48,282 nt of DNA from Bacteroidetes bacterium UBA4416 (GTDB lineage: Bacteria > Bacteroidota > Bacteroidia > B-17B0 > Aurantibacillaceae), in the NCBI GenBank assembly GCA_002390745.1, contig DGQK01000048.1:1-48282 (forward strand), given 5' to 3'. Of the stretch, positions 29,720 through 39,386 are shown in pieces. The notes beneath the pieces are model-generated. The model made no database searches. It was not told the DNA's origin and saw only the letters and a program-made list of their open reading frames with translations. Every line of letters begins with the position of its first letter. The first letter of the stretch is position 1. Position numbers and translations under genes: made by a program.

Positions 29720-30484
29720 TTAAAATCCCATCTCCAATAATACAGGGCAATGATCGCTGTGCATCGCATCATTCAGGATGGCGGAATGGCGGAGGTGCGG
29801 TTCCAGGTGGTTGGCTACAAGATTGTAATCAATTCGCCATCCGAGGTTCTTGCCGCGGCTTCCGGCGCGGTAGCTCCACCAGCTGTACTGGTGGGGTTCC
29901 TGGTTGAAAAAACGGAACGAATCCGTGAAGCCCGAACCGATGAACTGCTCCATCCATTCACGCTCTTCGGGCAAAAACCCGGAAGTATTGGCATTGGATT
30001 TCGGGTTGTGAATGTCGATGGCTTTGTGGCAGATATTGTAATCGCCGCAGAGTACCAGGTTAGGGATCCTCGCCTTTAAGTCGTTGATGTAGTTCTGAAA
30101 ATCAGACAGCCATTTCATTTTAAAGCTTTGCCGCTCGTCGCCGCTGCTTCCGCTGGGGTGATACACGCTCATCACCGAGCAATGCGACAGATCGATCCTC
30201 AGCACGCGGCCTTCGAAGTCGTATTGTTCAATGCCACAGCCGTATTCCACGTGCTGCGCTTTTTCCTTGCTGAAAATAGCCACGCCGCTGTAACCCTTTT
30301 TCTGTGCGGGATACCAATAGAGGTGATAACCCATTTCCTCGAACACCGCGGTGTTCACCTGGTCGGGAGTGGCCTTGATTTCCTGCAGGCAAAGCACATC
30401 CGGGTCGGCGGCCTTTACCCAATCTGCCAGGCCCTTGTTCATGGCGGCCCTGATACCATTGATATTATAGGTGATAATGCGCAT
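29720..30484 (-). CDS. xth: Exodeoxyribonuclease III (254 aa)
   Basis: This is an AP endonuclease/3'-exonuclease of base-excision repair. The EEP-fold motifs are complete: N7 in TYNINGIRAA, E36 in LCLQEIKA, YHPSGSSGDER, GDYNICHKAIDI, YSWWSYRAGSRGKNLGWRIDY and the final SDHCPV. Length fits the ExoA/Xth family. It is divergently transcribed from the large outer-membrane protein gene at 30547 across a 62-base AT-rich gap that must hold both promoters. I see nothing unusual in the enzyme itself. Confidence 0.95.
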   Translation of the reverse strand: MRIITYNINGIRAAMNKGLADWVKAADPDVLCLQEIKATPDQVNTAVFEEMGYHLYWYPAQKKGYSGVAIFSKEKAQHVEYGCGIEQYDFEGRVLRIDLSHCSVMSVYHPSGSSGDERQSFKMKWLSDFQNYINDLKARIPNLVLCGDYNICHKAIDIHNPKSNANTSGFLPEEREWMEQFIGSGFTDSFRFFNQEPHQYSWWSYRAGSRGKNLGWRIDYNLVANHLEPHLRHSAILNDAMHSDHCPVLLEMGF

Positions 30485-30546
30485 CTGAAAGATAGTTTAT
30501 GCGTTAAAAATACAATTTCTATCTTTATAAACCGTTATATACAACC

Positions 30547-33500
30547 GTGGTTTTGAGGATTGCCTGCATACTGTTTTTTTTGGTGGGAAGTGTGTTTCAG
30601 CTTAAGGCTCAAATCAACTCTAAACAAAAATACTACCTGTTAAAATCCGACACGCTCTACCTCGATAGCTTAAGCCTCATTCCCGGAACGGTAAAGCTCT
30701 TTTCGCGCGGAGAACCCGTCGACAGCAGTACGTACAGGATCAACTACAGCCTGAAGGCCATTATATTTAAGAAACGACCGGTAGATGCCCTGGCTGTTTC
30801 CTACAGAACCTTTCCTTATAATTTTGAAAAAAGCTATTACCATAAAAATCGGTCCGTACTTACCAAAGACCTTTCTTTACCTTCCAATCCCTTTACCATT
30901 TCCTATAGCCCCGATAAAGCCAGCGAATCGTTTATCACCGACGGGCTCAGCAAGAACGGCAGTATTAGCCGCGGAATCAGCTTTGGCAATAACCAGGACG
31001 TCGTGGTGAATTCCAGCCTCAACCTGCAGGTTAGCGGGAAGCTTACCCAGGATGTCGATCTCCTGCTGGCAGCCACCGACGACAATATTCCCTTTCAGGC
31101 CGATGGCACCACGGCGCAGCTCCAGGAATTCGATAAGGTCTTTATCCAGCTTTCCAATGAAAGCAGCAAGCTCATCGTCGGGGATTTTCAGCTGCAGAGG
31201 CCCAACAGCTATTTCATGAATTTCTACAAGCGCTCGCAGGGAGCCTATTTTTCCAACCTCTATAAAGACACCATCGAAAAAACGCCCGTCCTCTTTAAAA
31301 CACAGGCCAGCGGAGCGGTGAGCAAGGGCAAGTTTGCGCGGAATGTCATCCAGGGAACCGAGAACAACCAGGGGCCTTACCGCCTGCGTGGCGCCGACAA
31401 CGAGCAATTTATCATTGTGCTTTCCGGAACAGAGCGCATCTACATCGACGGCAGGCTTTTGCAACGCGGGCAGGAAAACGACTATATCATCGACTACAAT
31501 ACCGCCGAGCTTACCTTTACTGCCAAACAGATCATCACCAAAGACAAACGGATCATCGCCGAGTTCCAGTATGCGGAGCGCAACTATGCCCGATCCCTGT
31601 ATTTCTTCGGCGAAGAAGCCGAGATGAAAAAGCTGAAGCTAAGGTTGAATGTGTACGGTGAACAGGATAATAAAAATAAAACCCTGCAGCAAAGCCTCAC
31701 CGAGCAGCAAAAGCTGGTTCTGTTCAACGTAGGAGATACGCTCAGTAAAGCCGTGTCGAGTGGCGCCACCCTGTCGGAGTTTAACAATACCGATGTGTTT
31801 TACTGGAAGCATGATACCGTTGTGGGAGCCTTTCTCTATCCCGGCATTTACCTCTACTCCCTGAACCCCGACAGCGCACGCTACCGCGTGAAGTTCAGCT
31901 ATGTGGGAGAGAATAACGGAAACTACATTCAGCAACTCACCACTGCCAACGGAAAGGTTTATAAATGGGTAGCGCCTGTTGGCGGCGTGCTGCAGGGAAA
32001 TTACGAACCGGTGATTCCGCTGGTAACACCCAAAAAGAAACAGATGGTCACAGCCGGTGGGTTTTACGAATTTGACAAGCTGCACACCATCGACCTGGAA
32101 GGCGTATATACAAAAAACGACATCAACACCTTCAGCAAATTTAACTCAGGCGATGATGACGGCTACGGTTTCCGCCTGAACAGCAATAACCAAAGCGTGA
32201 TCAGGGCCGACACGCTTAAAAAAGAATCGTTGAATGCCATCTATAATGTGGGCTACGAGTACATCCAGAAATACTTTAATCCCATAGAGCGCTACAGGGC
32301 TGTGGAATTTGAGCGCGACTGGAACCGCCCCATCAGCGCACCGGTGAACACCGACCAAAATGTAGGCTTTCTGCAGGCCGGCATCCAGAAGGGCAATAAG
32401 CTAAAGCTTCTCTACGGCATTAATTTTTTTGACGAAGGTTCTTTTTATCAGGGCCTTAAGCACGCCATCACCAGTTTTTACAATACCAGGACAACCTCTC
32501 TCAACTATAGCGGCTCTTACCTTACGAGCAATTACGGTTCGCAGCGAAGCAATTTTTACAGGCACAAGTCGCTGGTATCACAGAACGTATGGAAGCTCAA
32601 GCTCAATTTCCTGGATGAGTTTGAGCGCAACGAATTCCGCACCACTACCTCCGACAGCCTTCTGCCCCGCAGCTACCAGTTCTGGGAGTGGGAAGGGAAT
32701 ATCACCAACAAGGATACAACCGGCAACCTCTTCAAGCTGTTCTACCGCGAGCGCAGGGACAAGCAGGCCTATAGCGCGATCCTCAAAGATTCCACCGTAG
32801 CGCAGAATGCCGGCTTTTCGGCCGGCATCAATACCATTAGCAACCATCCCTTCTCGGTGATCGTCACCTACCGCGAGCTGCATTTGAAAAATGCCAATCC
32901 CTTATTCCTGAAACCGGATAATACCGTGTTGGGCCGGGTGGAATATTCGCCGCGCCTCATGAAAGGCTTTGTGACCTCGAGCATGTTCTACGAAACAGGC
33001 TACGGCCTCGAGAACCGCAAAGAATACTACTATCTGCTCGTTGCAGCCGGGCAGGGAACCTACGCCTGGAAAGATTATAATGAAAACGGTGTGGCAGAGC
33101 TCAACGAATTTGAAATCGCCCAGTTTCCCGATCAGGCGCTGTACATCCGTGTGTATACGCCTACCAACCAATACGTAAAAGTGCTGCACGACCAGTTCAG
33201 CTTCTCCCTCAACCTGCGCCCTGCCGTTTTCCTCAAAGATACAGTCAACAAAGCCATGCGTTTCCTCGGTCGTTTTGCCACACAGTCCGTATACCGCATC
33301 GATAAAAAATCCAATGATAACGGAAGGCTCTTATCCTTCGATCCTTTCGATGTGCGGCTGAATGACACCTCCATTACAGCGCTCAACTATTCCCTGCGCC
33401 AAAGCCTGTTCTTCAACCAGAGTGCGGCTGTATTCGGCACCGATTATACGTATCAGAACAACATCAGCAAGCAGCTGCTCACCAATGGCTTCGAAACCCG

Positions 33501-34029
33501 GGGCAACGAAACGCACGAATGGCGCTGGCGCTGGAACGTGACCAGGGCCTGGAGCATCAACAGCACCAATATCTACGGCAATAAGTCAAGCGTGTCGCTG
33601 TTCTTCTCCACACGGAATTACGCCATCGAATATTTCGACCTGGAACAAAAGCTTAGCTACCAGCCAAACACCGCCTTCCGCGTGAGCCTCATCTACAAAT
33701 ACGGCGTGAAGCAGAACATCATTTACGAAGGCTTCCAGAAAGCGGAGATCAACGACTTCGGGCTCGAATTCAAATACAACCAGGTGGAAAAAGGAAGCTT
33801 TACCGGCAAATTCAATTTTATTTCCATTACCTACAACGACCTCGAGAATACTCCCATAGCCTACGAAATGCTCAATGCCCTTAAAACCGGCTATAACTAT
33901 ACCTGGGGGCTTACCTATCAGCGCAACATCACGAACAATATCCAGGTGAGCATCAATTACGACGGCCGCAAATCGCCCGGCACCAAAGTGGTAAACATCG
34001 GAGGAGCGCAGGTAAGAGCCTTCTTTTAA
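30547..34029 (+). CDS. Large outer-membrane protein of unknown function (1160 aa)
   Basis: The gene starts with GTG, giving a signal peptide MVLRIACILFFLVGSVFQLK followed by AQ. The mature protein begins with a beta domain (YLLKSDTLYLDSLSLIPG), then a stretch GLSKNGSISRGISFGNNQDV with VNSSLNLQVSGKLTQDVDLL, as in proteins related to the N-terminal part of SprA-like surface proteins. The C-terminal two thirds consist of repeated amphipathic strands with aromatic girdles, ending in VNIGGAQVRAFF, typical of a large beta-barrel. There is no T9SS domain. It probably resides in the outer membrane. I cannot name a family with certainty. Confidence 0.75.
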   Translation: MVLRIACILFFLVGSVFQLKAQINSKQKYYLLKSDTLYLDSLSLIPGTVKLFSRGEPVDSSTYRINYSLKAIIFKKRPVDALAVSYRTFPYNFEKSYYHKNRSVLTKDLSLPSNPFTISYSPDKASESFITDGLSKNGSISRGISFGNNQDVVVNSSLNLQVSGKLTQDVDLLLAATDDNIPFQADGTTAQLQEFDKVFIQLSNESSKLIVGDFQLQRPNSYFMNFYKRSQGAYFSNLYKDTIEKTPVLFKTQASGAVSKGKFARNVIQGTENNQGPYRLRGADNEQFIIVLSGTERIYIDGRLLQRGQENDYIIDYNTAELTFTAKQIITKDKRIIAEFQYAERNYARSLYFFGEEAEMKKLKLRLNVYGEQDNKNKTLQQSLTEQQKLVLFNVGDTLSKAVSSGATLSEFNNTDVFYWKHDTVVGAFLYPGIYLYSLNPDSARYRVKFSYVGENNGNYIQQLTTANGKVYKWVAPVGGVLQGNYEPVIPLVTPKKKQMVTAGGFYEFDKLHTIDLEGVYTKNDINTFSKFNSGDDDGYGFRLNSNNQSVIRADTLKKESLNAIYNVGYEYIQKYFNPIERYRAVEFERDWNRPISAPVNTDQNVGFLQAGIQKGNKLKLLYGINFFDEGSFYQGLKHAITSFYNTRTTSLNYSGSYLTSNYGSQRSNFYRHKSLVSQNVWKLKLNFLDEFERNEFRTTTSDSLLPRSYQFWEWEGNITNKDTTGNLFKLFYRERRDKQAYSAILKDSTVAQNAGFSAGINTISNHPFSVIVTYRELHLKNANPLFLKPDNTVLGRVEYSPRLMKGFVTSSMFYETGYGLENRKEYYYLLVAAGQGTYAWKDYNENGVAELNEFEIAQFPDQALYIRVYTPTNQYVKVLHDQFSFSLNLRPAVFLKDTVNKAMRFLGRFATQSVYRIDKKSNDNGRLLSFDPFDVRLNDTSITALNYSLRQSLFFNQSAAVFGTDYTYQNNISKQLLTNGFETRGNETHEWRWRWNVTRAWSINSTNIYGNKSSVSLFFSTRNYAIEYFDLEQKLSYQPNTAFRVSLIYKYGVKQNIIYEGFQKAEINDFGLEFKYNQVEKGSFTGKFNFISITYNDLENTPIAYEMLNALKTGYNYTWGLTYQRNITNNIQVSINYDGRKSPGTKVVNIGGAQVRAFF

Positions 34030-34035
34030 ACTTCC

Positions 34036-34108
34036 AACATTTCCAAAGTTCTAACATTTCCAAAGTTCTAAACTTTGGAAATGTTGGACTCCAAACTTTG
34101 GAAATGTT
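34036..34108. repeat. Doubled palindrome, two copies each way
   Basis: AACATTTCCAAAGTT occurs at 34036-34050 and 34053-34067, and its exact reverse complement occurs at 34071-34085 and 34094-34108. The inner pair forms a 15-bp stem with a three-base loop, and the outer pair can extend it. It lies between the outer-membrane protein gene and riboflavin synthase and could act as a terminator-like or mRNA-stabilising hairpin. Confidence 0.8.
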
Positions 34109-34208
34109 TAAAACTTAAAGCGTAGATTTGTTGGCCCCTTGAGGACGCATGAACAAAAAGCATATCACGGGTGTTGAAGACGAGAGCAATTACTACAACG
34201 AAACGACT

Positions 34209-34802
34209 ATGTTCACAGGAATTATCGAAACACTGGCTACCGTGCAGAAAATCGAACGGGAAGGCACGAATGTACATTTTACTTTTAGCAGCAACATTAC
34301 CCATGAGCTGAAGATCGACCAGAGCGTGGCGCACAACGGCGTGTGCCTTACGGTGGTAAAAACGCAGGGGCCTGATTATACCGTAACAGCCATTGATGAA
34401 ACACTCCGGAAAACCAATCTCGGAAGCCTGAAGGAGGGCGACATCGTGAACCTGGAGCGTTGCATGCCGGCCAATGGTCGCTTCGACGGGCATATCGTAC
34501 AGGGCCACGTGGACCAGACAGGAACGGTGATCGGAATCACCGATAACAACGGCAGCTGGACCTACACGGTACGATACGATCCTGCCAGTGGAAATGTTAC
34601 CGTAGAGAAAGGAAGCATCACCATCAACGGGACCAGCCTCACGGTGGTGGACTCTCACGACGATTCCTTTTCGGTGTGCATCATCCCCTACACCTACGAG
34701 AACACTGTTTTCAAGGCATTAAAAACAGGCGATACCGTCAACCTTGAGTTTGATATCGTCGGAAAATATGTGGCAAGGTTATTGAAAAGTATGACCCCAT
34801 AA
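34209..34802 (+). CDS. ribE: Riboflavin synthase, alpha chain (197 aa)
   Basis: It converts two 6,7-dimethyl-8-ribityllumazine molecules to riboflavin in the last step of riboflavin synthesis. The family N-terminus MFTGIIE defines the start at ATG 34209; the longer frame from 34149 adds 20 residues with no family match. Two lumazine-binding repeats are visible: VAHNGVCLTVV with GHVDQTGTV in the first, and ITINGTSLTVV with the C-terminal IPYTYENTVF in the second. The length is normal. No other riboflavin genes are adjacent and no FMN riboswitch was seen upstream. Confidence 0.95.
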   Translation: MFTGIIETLATVQKIEREGTNVHFTFSSNITHELKIDQSVAHNGVCLTVVKTQGPDYTVTAIDETLRKTNLGSLKEGDIVNLERCMPANGRFDGHIVQGHVDQTGTVIGITDNNGSWTYTVRYDPASGNVTVEKGSITINGTSLTVVDSHDDSFSVCIIPYTYENTVFKALKTGDTVNLEFDIVGKYVARLLKSMTP

Positions 34803-34835
34803 AATCAATATTAATTCATTTAATTTTTTGCCAAC

Positions 34836-35408
34836 ATGAAAAAAACAATTGCCGCCCTGATGCTTGCCTCAGCCTTTACCATACAGGCACAAACGACCAG
34901 CTTTGAGCCTAAAACAGGCGACATAGAAGTAGATAATGCGTTGAAGGAGATCAATCAAAAAGCAAAAGACCAACCCCTGATTTTTTCTAAAGAGCTATCC
35001 AAAGAGTTTGGGATAGACCAGGCGAAAGTCGACCAAATGGTAAAAACCATTCCGCCGGCGGATGTATACATGATCGCGCAGACAGCGGAAACCACCAAAA
35101 AGCCTGTGGAGGAGATCACCAAGAGCTATCAGCAGAATAAAGACAAGGGCTGGGGCGTGATTGCCAAAGAAGCCGGGATCAAGCCGGGCTCGGCAGAATT
35201 CCATGCCTTGAAAGGCAAGATAAAGGAGCACGGCCGTCCTGCTAAAGGAAACATGGATAAGGGCAATAAGATGAAAGACGAAAAGGGCAAAGGTAAATCC
35301 AGGGCAAAAGACAAAGGGAAAGACAAGCCGAAGAAAGAAAAAGAAGCCGGCACCAAAGAAACAGCCCCGGCGGATAATACGGACGCCACCGGTTCCGGAA
35401 GAGGCTAG
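34836..35408 (+). CDS. Secreted protein with basic low-complexity tail (190 aa)
   Basis: The signal peptide is MKKTIAALMLASAFTIQAQ. Residues 20-135 form a helical domain (FGIDQAKVDQMVKTIPPADV and GWGVIAKEAGIKPGSAEFHA). The rest is a Lys/Gly/Asp-rich tail (KGKSRAKDKGKDKPKKEKE) ending in Thr/Ala/Gly-rich residues. The product should be periplasmic or exported. No family or function is recognised. It follows riboflavin synthase by 33 bases but is not obviously related to it. Confidence 0.65.
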   Translation: MKKTIAALMLASAFTIQAQTTSFEPKTGDIEVDNALKEINQKAKDQPLIFSKELSKEFGIDQAKVDQMVKTIPPADVYMIAQTAETTKKPVEEITKSYQQNKDKGWGVIAKEAGIKPGSAEFHALKGKIKEHGRPAKGNMDKGNKMKDEKGKGKSRAKDKGKDKPKKEKEAGTKETAPADNTDATGSGRG

Positions 35409-35466
35409 TTTCCAAAAAGATCCTTCGTAACCCGGGAAGCAACAATCTGTTTAAAAATAATCAGGT

Positions 35467-35492
35467 CTTTTCGCCGGATTTGCCTACTTTTG
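35467..35492 (+). promoter_or_regulatory. Promoter of purQ
   Basis: TACTTTTG at 35485-35492 matches TAnnTTTG; a TTTTCG at 35467-35472 is a possible degenerate -33 element. It precedes the purQ ATG at 35532 by 39 bases. Confidence 0.45.
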
Positions 35493-35531
35493 TAGCGCAG
35501 ATTTAAAACAATAAACGAAATAAGCAGAAAC

Positions 35532-36227
35532 ATGAAATTTGGAGTAGTTGTTTTCCCGGGTTCTAATTGTGATGAAGATATGGTGTACGTGCTACGCGAC
35601 ATCATGAAACAGGAAACCGTAAAACTATGGCATAAAAATACCGACCTCGAAGGCTGCACGCACATTGTGCTTCCCGGAGGTTTTTCTTACGGCGACTACC
35701 TGAGAAGCGGCGCGATTGCGCGTTTCTCCCCGATCATGGACAGCATTATGGCCCATGCTCAAAAAGGCGGTTTCGTGTTGGGCGTCTGCAACGGCTTCCA
35801 GATCCTGTGCGAAAGCGGCCTGTTACCAGGGGCTTTGTTGCACAACAACAGCCGTAAATTTATCTGTAAAAACGTTCACATTAAAGTAGAGGCAACCGAT
35901 ACCGTATTAACGAATTCGGTTCCGGCCAATGCCCTGAAAATTCCGATTGCCCACGGCGAAGGAAAATATTTCGCGGATGCCGAAACCATGGCATCCCTGA
36001 AGAACAATAACCAGATCCTTTTCAAATACTGCGATGAGCAGGGCAATATCACCGAAGAGGCGAATCCCAACGGCGCTACAGATAACATTGCCGGTGTGTG
36101 CAATGCCGGAAGGAATGTGTTTGGCATGATGCCGCACCCGGAAAGGGCGGCCGACACGCTGCTCGGCAATACCGATGGTAAATCCCTGTTTGAAAGCATC
36201 CTGAAAGCCAGCCTGGTAAGCGCTTAA
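35532..36227 (+). CDS. purQ: Phosphoribosylformylglycinamidine synthase subunit PurQ (231 aa)
   Basis: This is the glutaminase subunit that supplies ammonia for conversion of FGAR to FGAM in purine synthesis. The class I amidotransferase triad is present: C in GVCNGFQILC, and H and E in MMPHPERAAD. The N-terminus VVVFPGSNCDEDM and the PGGFSYGDYLRSGAIA loop are diagnostic of PurQ. No purL or purS is adjacent in the window, so the complex partners are encoded elsewhere. A good promoter box lies upstream. Confidence 0.95.
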   Translation: MKFGVVVFPGSNCDEDMVYVLRDIMKQETVKLWHKNTDLEGCTHIVLPGGFSYGDYLRSGAIARFSPIMDSIMAHAQKGGFVLGVCNGFQILCESGLLPGALLHNNSRKFICKNVHIKVEATDTVLTNSVPANALKIPIAHGEGKYFADAETMASLKNNNQILFKYCDEQGNITEEANPNGATDNIAGVCNAGRNVFGMMPHPERAADTLLGNTDGKSLFESILKASLVSA

Positions 36228-36342
36228 CTTTTAATGCCAATTCGGGTGATCCGCAGCGTTAGCAGGATCGTTCCGGAATAACCTGAGCATGTCTTGCGAG
36301 CAGAGCCTTTGCACTGAGCAGGCACGCTGAGCGCAGTCGATG

Positions 36343-37026
36343 CTACTCCTTGATCACTCTTAGGCTCGTACGCCTGTTTTTGGCTTTGCCTTCCTCGCTG
36401 CCATTGTCCGCAATGGGCATCGACGGGCCATAACCTTTGGCGCTGATCCGTTTTTCGTCAATGCCTTTGGCCACCAGGTAGTGTTTCACTTCGTCGGCGC
36501 GCTGCTGCGAAAGCTTCACATTGTCCTCCTCTTTCCCCACGTTATCCGTATGGCCCTGGATCTCAACCACCATCGTGCTTTTCAGCTTTAAGGCTTCTGC
36601 AAGGTCGTTCAGCGCTTTGGAGGAAGACGCTTTCAGGGTCGATTTTCCCGTATCGAAATACACGTTGTTGAGCACCACATTCACCGGCGGGTCTATCTTC
36701 ACCTGGATCTCATACGTGGCCTGTGCGTCGGCAGGCACCGTCATTTTGGTGTAGTCCACATCAGTGGTGAAATTCTTGTATTTCAGGCTGTAGACGCCAT
36801 TGACCGGGATCAACGCCTCGAATTTTCCTTTGGCGTCGGTATGAACCTTAACCTCCGCCTTTGTTTTATCATTGCTGAAAATGATCGTTTCGTTGGGCAG
36901 CGATTTGCCCTTGAAATTAGTGACCGTGCCCTTGAGCAGCGCCAGCTTATCAGTAGGGACAAGGCTTTGGGCGCACAACGAAATGCTTTGCAGGCCGATG
37001 AGCAGAACGAGCAGGAGGTGTTTCAT
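36343..37026 (-). CDS. OmpA-family protein with N-terminal carboxypeptidase-regulatory-like domain (227 aa)
   Basis: The signal peptide (MKHLLLVLLIGLQSISLCAQ) is followed by a beta-sandwich domain (LLKGTVTNFKGKSLPNETII, KVHTDAKGKFEALIPVNGVY), a CarboxypepD_reg-like fold. The C-terminal OmpA/MotB domain (residues 115-227) carries VYFDTGKSTLKASSSKALND, VEIQGHTDNVGKEEDN, LSQQRADEVKHYL and GYGPSMPIADN, which binds peptidoglycan. It therefore probably links an outer-membrane or periplasmic structure to the cell wall. It is transcribed divergently from feoA across 112 bases. Confidence 0.85.
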   Translation of the reverse strand: MKHLLLVLLIGLQSISLCAQSLVPTDKLALLKGTVTNFKGKSLPNETIIFSNDKTKAEVKVHTDAKGKFEALIPVNGVYSLKYKNFTTDVDYTKMTVPADAQATYEIQVKIDPPVNVVLNNVYFDTGKSTLKASSSKALNDLAEALKLKSTMVVEIQGHTDNVGKEEDNVKLSQQRADEVKHYLVAKGIDEKRISAKGYGPSMPIADNGSEEGKAKNRRTSLRVIKE

Positions 37027-37138
37027 ACAGGATAGTTTGTTTTTATAATGCTACCGGAGGCAGTAAGATACAGCCGGCTCATACCCTTTTTTAGGTATAG
37101 CCCATCCCATTCAAATGCCGTAACTTTAATAACTGATT

Positions 37139-37372
37139 ATGTCAACGCTTGATACACTTACAGAAGGCCAGTCGGCCACCATCCAAAGCTTTAGTGATAA
37201 GTTCCTGTCTTTGAAACTCATTGAGATGGGTTGCCTTCCGGGCGAAACCGTGAAGCTTTCGTATGTGGCGCCACTGGGCGATCCCATTGCTATCGAAGTT
37301 TCAGGCTACATGCTGAGCCTTCGCAAACAGGAAGCCTCTACAGTGCAGGTTAATGTTATTTCCGAAAACTAG
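37139..37372 (+). CDS. feoA: Ferrous iron transport protein FeoA (77 aa)
   Basis: A small SH3-like domain protein: GQSATIQSFSDKFLSLKLIE, MGCLPGETVKLSYVAPLGDP and YMLSLRKQEASTVQV are the FeoA signature. It assists the FeoB transporter. It lies two bases upstream of feoB and is co-transcribed. I see no convincing Fur or riboswitch site upstream; a near -7 box (TAACTTTA) lies about 20 bases before the start. Confidence 0.9.
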   Translation: MSTLDTLTEGQSATIQSFSDKFLSLKLIEMGCLPGETVKLSYVAPLGDPIAIEVSGYMLSLRKQEASTVQVNVISEN

Positions 37373-37374
37373 GA

Positions 37375-39375
37375 TTGTCTCAGCCTTTGCCTCATATTTC
37401 CATTGCCCTGGCCGGTAATCCCAATAGCGGAAAATCGACCTTGTTCAACGCCCTTACCGGGCTGAACCAGAAAACCGGGAATTATGCCGGTGTCACGGTC
37501 GACAAACATTATGGCAATTATACCTGGAAGCAGACAGCCGTTACCGTTACCGATTTACCGGGAACCTACAGCCTCTTCCCAAAATCCATGGACGAGGAAG
37601 TGGCCTGCAAAGCCCTGCTGAGCGAAACAGAAAAACAGGACGTGGCTGTCATCGTGCTCGATGCCTCCAATCTTAAACGCCACTTATTGCTGGCAACACA
37701 GATCCTCGACCTCAAAATACCTGCCGTGGTGGTCCTCAACATGATCGATGAGGCAGAAAAAAGCAATATCACCATCTACACAGCAGAACTGGAAAAACTC
37801 CTGGGAGTAAAGGTCATCCCGGTCGACTCCCGCCATAAAAAGGGCATCGACGACCTCAGGCAGGCCATCCTGGATGCAGTTCCATCCGGCACGGTGTTCT
37901 ACAACTTCACCAGGCAAAAGGAGCTGCTGCCCGAAATCAACACCTACCGCGGTGTGATCTCCTCTTTCCTGAATGGAGGAAACACAGAGCTGATCACGGA
38001 GTTTGAGCTGTCCGACAACATTCATCGCTTTACCTCCATCAACTACATGGTAGCCAAAAGCGTGAAGCAGCCACAACAGCTCGATAAAAGCCTCACGCAG
38101 AAGCTCGATCATTTCTTCACGCATAAGATCTTCGGCTTTTTATTTTTCCTGCTGATCCTCTTTGTTATTTTTCAATTCATTTTTTTCCTGGCCGAATACC
38201 CGATGTCCTGGATCGAAAATGGATTCGTCTACCTGATGAACCTCACTGCGGAAGCCCTTCCGCAGGGAAAGCTGAACGATCTTCTGGTCAATGGCGTGCT
38301 CGCCGGTATCAGCGGCATCGCCGTCTTTGTGCCCCAGATCGCCCTGTTGTTTTTTTTCATTGCCATCCTCGAAGACACCGGATACATGGCCCGCGCCAGC
38401 TTTATTCTCGATAAGATCATGCGCCGCTTCGGCCTCAATGGGAAGTCGGTGATCCCGATGATCAGCAGTGTGGCCTGCGCCGTGCCATCCATCATGAGTA
38501 CACGTACCATCATGAACTGGAAAGACCGGATGATCACCATTATGGTAGCGCCGCTCATCAGCTGTTCGGCGCGGCTTCCGGTGTACACCCTGCTCATCAG
38601 CATGATGTTTGCCAACAAAAAAAGCAACGGGATCTTCAGCTACGAAGGCCTGGTGCTCATGGGAATGTACCTCCTCGGCTTCGCCGCAGCGCTCATCGCC
38701 GCCATCATCCTGAAATACGTTCTGAAAACAACCGAGAAAAGTTACTTCATCATGGAGTTGCCCGTATACCGCAGGCCCCAGATGCGTACGGTGCTGATGC
38801 TTGTGTTCAATAAGGTCAAAGTATTCTTATTCGATGCCGGAAAGATCATCCTTGCCATTTCCATTGTGCTCTGGTTCCTCACCAGCCATGCACCGGGAAA
38901 AACATTTGAAGACATTGAAAAACAAGCGGTGTCGCAAAACCTCACGGAAAACGATATCAACGCACAAAAGCTGGAAGCCTCCTATGCCGGCATTCTGGGG
39001 AAAAAGATAGAGCCGGCGATCAGGCCGCTGGGCTTTGATTGGAAGATCGGGATCGCACTCATCACCTCCTTTGCCGCACGCGAAGTATTTGTAGGCACGA
39101 TGGCCACCATATACAGCACCGGCGACTCCGAGAACACCGAAACCCTCCGGGAAAAGCTCATGGCCGAGAAGAAATACGGGACCGCCCAGCCGGTATACAC
39201 CGTGGCAGTATGCTGGTCGCTGCTGGTGTTCTATGCCTTTGCCATGCAGTGCATGAGCACCCTGGCAACGACGTACCGTGAAACCCGCCACTGGAAATGG
39301 CCGGCGATCCAATTAGTTTTTATGAGTGGTTTGGCTTACCTTTCATCCCTGATCGTGTATAACGCCTTAAGCTGA
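37375..39375 (+). CDS. feoB: Ferrous iron transporter FeoB (666 aa)
   Basis: The N-terminal GTPase has G1 GNPNSGKST, the switch region NYAGVTVDKHYG, G3 DLPGTYSL and G4 LNMID. The membrane domain has the paired Gate regions, with PQIALLFFFIAILEDTGYMA, SSVACAVPSIMSTRTI and SCSARLPVYTLLI. It imports Fe2+ across the inner membrane. The start is TTG at 37375, two bases after feoA; there is no in-frame ATG before the G1 motif. Length is within the range of Bacteroidota FeoB proteins. FeoC is absent. Confidence 0.95.
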   Translation: MSQPLPHISIALAGNPNSGKSTLFNALTGLNQKTGNYAGVTVDKHYGNYTWKQTAVTVTDLPGTYSLFPKSMDEEVACKALLSETEKQDVAVIVLDASNLKRHLLLATQILDLKIPAVVVLNMIDEAEKSNITIYTAELEKLLGVKVIPVDSRHKKGIDDLRQAILDAVPSGTVFYNFTRQKELLPEINTYRGVISSFLNGGNTELITEFELSDNIHRFTSINYMVAKSVKQPQQLDKSLTQKLDHFFTHKIFGFLFFLLILFVIFQFIFFLAEYPMSWIENGFVYLMNLTAEALPQGKLNDLLVNGVLAGISGIAVFVPQIALLFFFIAILEDTGYMARASFILDKIMRRFGLNGKSVIPMISSVACAVPSIMSTRTIMNWKDRMITIMVAPLISCSARLPVYTLLISMMFANKKSNGIFSYEGLVLMGMYLLGFAAALIAAIILKYVLKTTEKSYFIMELPVYRRPQMRTVLMLVFNKVKVFLFDAGKIILAISIVLWFLTSHAPGKTFEDIEKQAVSQNLTENDINAQKLEASYAGILGKKIEPAIRPLGFDWKIGIALITSFAAREVFVGTMATIYSTGDSENTETLREKLMAEKKYGTAQPVYTVAVCWSLLVFYAFAMQCMSTLATTYRETRHWKWPAIQLVFMSGLAYLSSLIVYNALS

Positions 39376-39386
39376 TTTTTTAAACC

